In this document: in pieces, positions 60,322 through 64,000 of the stretch
Layout: every line of letters begins with the position of its first letter
Numbering within the stretch: the stretch's first letter is position 1
Source: Onchocerca volvulus
Lineage: Eukaryota > Nematoda > Chromadorea > Rhabditida > Onchocercidae
NCBI GenBank assembly: GCA_000499405.2
Contig: HG738137.1
Span: forward strand, 3,782,001-3,846,000
Direction: 5' to 3'
Length of the DNA: 64,000 bases
Translations under genes and position numbers: made by a program
Notes under the pieces: model-generated
Told to the model about the DNA's origin: nothing
What the model saw: only the letters and a program-made list of their open reading frames with translations
The model's database searches: none

Positions 60322-63081
60322 ATGTCGAGAGTAGAATACCAGATCAATCCAGAATATGCCAAATTAACGCAAATAGTACCCGGTCTCTTCATATGTGGCA
60401 TTAGTGAACTAAATCGGCATAATATTGAAAAGAATGGAATAACTATGATCATTAATGCAACTAATGAAGTTAGTTTACATCGAAAAGTTTTTATTGAACC
60501 AGAAAGTTCTTTTTAAGAATCCTTGACATTTGCCGAAATATCTTTTAACTTGGTTGATGATCAATATTTAAATTTCAGCAAGATGGAACAATCGTTATCA
60601 AACATTTTATAACGTTTGATTTCGATTTGCTGCCCATTTAGGGATATCCTAATGTTCCTAGCACATATGTTATAATAATTTGGAAAAATCGTTTATAATT
60701 TAAAATTCTTTTCAAGTAAATAAATTCATATTTTCAAGCCATGAAATTCGTGAAGGCCATGTAATATCAAATAATATTTGAATTATCTTAGTGAAAAATA
60801 CTGAGTGCTTCTGACACACTCAGCACGTATTGATTATTAAACTTAGGATTCGAATGCAGAAATCAATAAATCAATTTTGCCTATCGACTGGAATTGCGTA
60901 TCTAAACAGCAAATCTCAGGTTTTTCATATATAGTCAGTGGATGTAGAAGATTTGACTTTTTGAGCTAAAGAATCATTTTCGGAATTTTTAAGAAGCACA
61001 AAAATTTTTATGCTCTACAGATTCCTAATTTGAAAATACTTGGCAATATAACTCGCATAAAATTATGGATCGATGACACACCAGAAACTGATATTTATTC
61101 TCATCTTGACGTTATTAGTGATCAGGTTAGACAGTTATGCATTTTTTTCTTTTACTAAACTCCTTTTAATAATTCAACGGAATTTTAATTTTATTTCAAT
61201 TCAAACTTTCAGACTTTGATTTGTGCCAAGTATGCATAAACTTAATCCCTAATAGTTAAAATAATTTTCTACTGGAAGTAATACAATGGAACTAACTCTC
61301 GCAATGACTTCTCACTGCTACTAAAACAATGATGTCTTTTTTCAATTGTCATCGTTGTCACTTTCCTCGAGTTAGATCGACATCAACTTTCCAAAATTTT
61401 GACTTAAAATAAAGTTGAGCAAGACCACTGTAAACAAAAAAAAGTGCCTATTGTACAAATCTGAGAGAAATAACCTAGGCACTAATTAATCATAATAGTA
61501 CCAATTCCTTGTCCTTTTTTGGGGATTATATTCAGTGTTGGCTCAATCTTGCTGTTATCAAAAACCGATGACATCGTAAAGATGTAAGACATTTCGAGTG
61601 ATAAAATAGCTTAGAAAACATGCTATCGGCACTGTTAAATATAGTGATTTGTGATAGTCATTTTCAATGCCATAAACTTTGAAAAGTTTTATTCAGTAAA
61701 TGATAATGTTTCAACAATAATGCTATTGTTATTGCGCCCTAATTAATCATCTTAATGATAATAGTGATTTTTTATTGAGAATTCTGAAGAATTCATTCAT
61801 TCCAAAAAATCCTCGAAAAGTTGGAAATTGCAGATAGAAGCAGTAATTGCAGATGGTGGCGCAGTATTAGTTCACTGCGTTGCAGGCGTATCACGATCAT
61901 CCACAATTTGCCTGGCTTTTCTCACCAAATATCGATGTCGATCACTTCGTGATGCTTATTTCTTGATGTTTTCTAAGAGGCCTTTGGTCAGACCTAATAT
62001 TGGCTTCTGGAGGCAATTGATCCAGTTTGAACAGGTAAACTGTTGATCTTTTGAATTTTGTGAAGCAGATCGTGTCCCTTCTGGAAAGTTCATCGGAACA
62101 TTCTAAAAAATTATATTGTGTGGACTTTCGAAGCTTGTAAAATATTCGTGATAAAATGTAGAAATACACAATTATTACTTCATAATTTTTTAGATTTCCT
62201 CAAAATTTTCTATTCAGAAATTTGAAATTATCTAAAGCAAAAGATTTACGATAAATAAAATTTTTAAAAAATCTTTTTTTAAAAAAAAAAAAAAAGAAAA
62301 AAAAAACTGAAAGATCGACATAAAACTTTCAGGAAACTCTAATTTGACTGCCTTTTCAATTTGAGCCTTTTTTTTCTTTGGAAAATTCAACCTAGCATAA
62401 ATTATTTTTTTTTATTAAGTGGATCTTTCATAGGAAGTCAAACATGGACCAGCTTCAGTAACAATGGTATTTGATGAAACTCAAACCGATCAATTATTAC
62501 CTGATGTTTACTTAAATCAGGCAATCCAACCTATGCAACCTATCTGGATAACACTTTTAGTCGTCGGTGCCGTGCTGCTTTTTCTCAGTATGTAAAAAAT
62601 TTATGCATTTTTAGTTTTTCAATTTCTTAAATGGAAATTTTATTTCATTTTCCAAGTTTATTCATTCCATGCGAATGATACTCGCTGAAAGTTTGTAGCA
62701 AATTTTAAAAACTTTCTTATCTTTCTCTTACTGATCCTGCATAAGAATCATAATCTGTCGTCTGTAACTGATTGGCAAATAAATTTAAACCTTTTATTCT
62801 CAGCACCATTTATTTATTTATTTATTATGAAAAGGTGTTTAGAAAACAAAAAACTCAGATATTAATTGTTAGGGATGCTTTTCACTTTCAAAATATTTTT
62901 TTTTCCGAAAATTGTAATTTTTTCTAAATTTTTGTGTGTTATTTTTGTGTTCCTATCGAACTTTTTGTTTTTTCATAAATCTTTTCGTAACAAGTAATTA
63001 AATTATAATTTATATTTCTGGAAAATTCCATTTTATCTAAAATTTTTCATTTCATTTATAGGGTATATTATTACACGGTAA
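60322..63081 (+). CDS. Atypical dual-specificity protein phosphatase with C-terminal membrane anchor
   Basis: Five exons: 60322-60468, 61021-61125, 61834-62034, 62434-62587, 63062-63081; 208 aa, phases agree. The start ATG lies three bases after a TTATTGAAG acceptor. The DUSP fold has IVPGLFICGISELNRHNIEK, the general-acid loop LWIDDTPETD (Asp 67/68) and the active site VHCVAGVSRSSTICLAFLTK (Cys99, Arg105). KRPLVRPNIGFWRQLIQFEQ closes the fold. This is the DUSP14/18/21-like subgroup, which dephosphorylates Ser/Thr/Tyr residues, often on MAP-kinase pathway proteins. After ~30 polar residues a hydrophobic segment (IWITLLVVGAVLLFLS) and a short RYIITR tail end the protein. This suggests a tail-anchored enzyme on the ER or mitochondrial outer membrane, an inference from topology only. 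Intron 4 is the shortest-supported: its final exon is just 20 bp. Confidence 0.93.
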
Positions 63082-63793
63082 AAATTCGGCCAAATTGCGA
63101 TAGTTGTTCATCAAATGTATTCCTGTAAATCGTTCACCAAAAATGAAGTTTCCTCCTGTTCTTGGAATGTTACAAGAGATTCTTCATTAATTAAACCATA
63201 AATTTCATATTGTTTTCCGATGTTTTCATTTTAGACGCAATTTTAATATTCAAAGTAAGAGAAGTTTGTTTTACTAGCAAAAAATTTTCTACTGACATAT
63301 CATGTAGCATTATAAAATCGTCTTTCAAAATTTAAGATTATCCCAGAATCTTTTTCAGAAATTCAAAATGTACCACAGAATTGCTTAGTGTCAGTCAACA
63401 TCTTTATGAAAAACAATCTTTATGCTTCAATTTGACTTTCTTTAATTGCTTCATTTGAAAATTCAAAGCGCATTGATTAAAATCAGCATTGTTATTACTT
63501 TCTGCAAAGAATTTTGCAAATTGCTCGAATTTTTATTTGTGCTTGTGCTTTCTTCTTTTCCATTATTGATATTTGCTTGAAATTCAAATGCAAAGACTTT
63601 ACTTCTCAGATCTGTTGGAAGTTTAAGAGTTGGATTCTCTCCACAATCTCGAGAACCATTCAATTTATCATTTTCATTTCTTTTGCTTTCCTTGCAACTC
63701 AATTTCCTTATTCTCTAATTTCTATATTTTTTTACTATTACGTATTCTATCACTTTTGCATTAAAATATCTCCTGACTCATTTTTTACTTAAC
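63082..63793. other. 3' flank of the phosphatase gene
   Basis: AT-rich, no gene recognised. A plus-strand frame at 63514-63792 is Phe/Ile/Cys-rich from pyrimidine-rich sequence, with no features. Confidence 0.4.
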
Positions 63794-63984
63794 TCTGATG
63801 AAAATAATGGTTACTCGTAGATAACTCTACGAAAATAATAGTTATCAGTAAGCATAAAAGAAATTTTTTGATATTTAGATATATTTACTGATAATTATTA
63901 TTTTCGTTTTTCATTTTTTGATGTACTTATTGATAATTATTATTTTCATGGAGTTATCTACAGTAACCATTGTCCTTATCAGAA
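63794..63984. repeat. Imperfect inverted repeat, possible MITE or hairpin
   Basis: The arm 63795-63855 (TCTGATGAAAATAATGGTTA..) is nearly the reverse complement of 63922-63983 (..AGTAACCATTGTCCTTATCA). Both contain the AGTTATCTAC / GTAGATAACT pair. A partial extra copy of one arm (ACTGATAATTATTATTTTCG) lies between. Overall about 190 bp, AT-rich and non-coding. This is compatible with a small terminal-inverted-repeat element, but no target-site duplication could be confirmed. Confidence 0.65.
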
Positions 63985-64000
63985 TTAAATAAGGATGAAT

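Noticed and set aside
1..64000. CRISPR arrays, prokaryotic operons, intact transposons
   Set aside because: None seen; gene structure is eukaryotic throughout and repeats are short and local.

Overview
This window is nuclear DNA from a nematode, most probably a filarial (onchocercid) worm. It is very AT-rich. Genes are split into many small exons with strict GT/AG introns ending in T-rich tracts and CAG. Several start codons sit a few bases after a TTTCAG-type acceptor, as expected for spliced-leader trans-splicing. The proteins include nematode-type families such as a MOLO1/TPM-domain receptor auxiliary protein. The species cannot be fixed from sequence alone. There is no CRISPR array and no bacterial operon. 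I found no intact transposase or reverse transcriptase.

Layout. 0.66-4.64 kb, minus: a transcription-factor-like protein with two BTB/POZ domains and four C2H2 fingers. 5.84-7.95 kb, minus: a PRELI/slowmo mitochondrial lipid-transfer protein; these two genes are close enough and co-oriented to be an operon. 7.95-11.67 kb: mostly non-coding, with one coding-like stretch. 11.68-17.18 kb, minus: a complete histidine acid phosphatase in eight exons; its fifth intron holds foreign-looking coding debris. 19.85-20.99 kb, plus: a small cysteine-rich single-pass membrane protein. 22.35-28.64 kb, minus: a MOLO1/TPM-domain membrane protein, N-terminus not placed. 31.1-34.8 kb, minus: a chain of phase-compatible exons of an unidentified, partly membrane protein. 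37.27-38.54 kb, plus: SDF2 (MIR domains, ER). 40.10-42.40 kb, plus: eIF3 subunit h. 43.2-46.65 kb, minus: a damaged phosphoglycerate-mutase-like (histidine phosphatase) gene. 50.13-55.32 kb, plus: a complete PDE1 cyclic-nucleotide phosphodiesterase in 13 exons. 57.6-57.88 kb, plus: last exons of an unknown gene. 60.32-63.08 kb, plus: a dual-specificity phosphatase with a C-terminal membrane anchor. The window ends in a hairpin-like inverted repeat.

Exon models were built by hand from splice sites, reading phase and family similarity. For every gene named by family, the exon lengths sum to an open frame. Two introns (slmo intron 1 and the last intron of eIF3h) only work as GC-AG introns, and both restore conserved protein sequence. 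The genes are mostly independent housekeeping and signalling functions (translation, ER quality control, mitochondrial lipid transfer, cyclic-nucleotide and phosphoprotein turnover, receptor modulation). I see no gene cluster serving one pathway.
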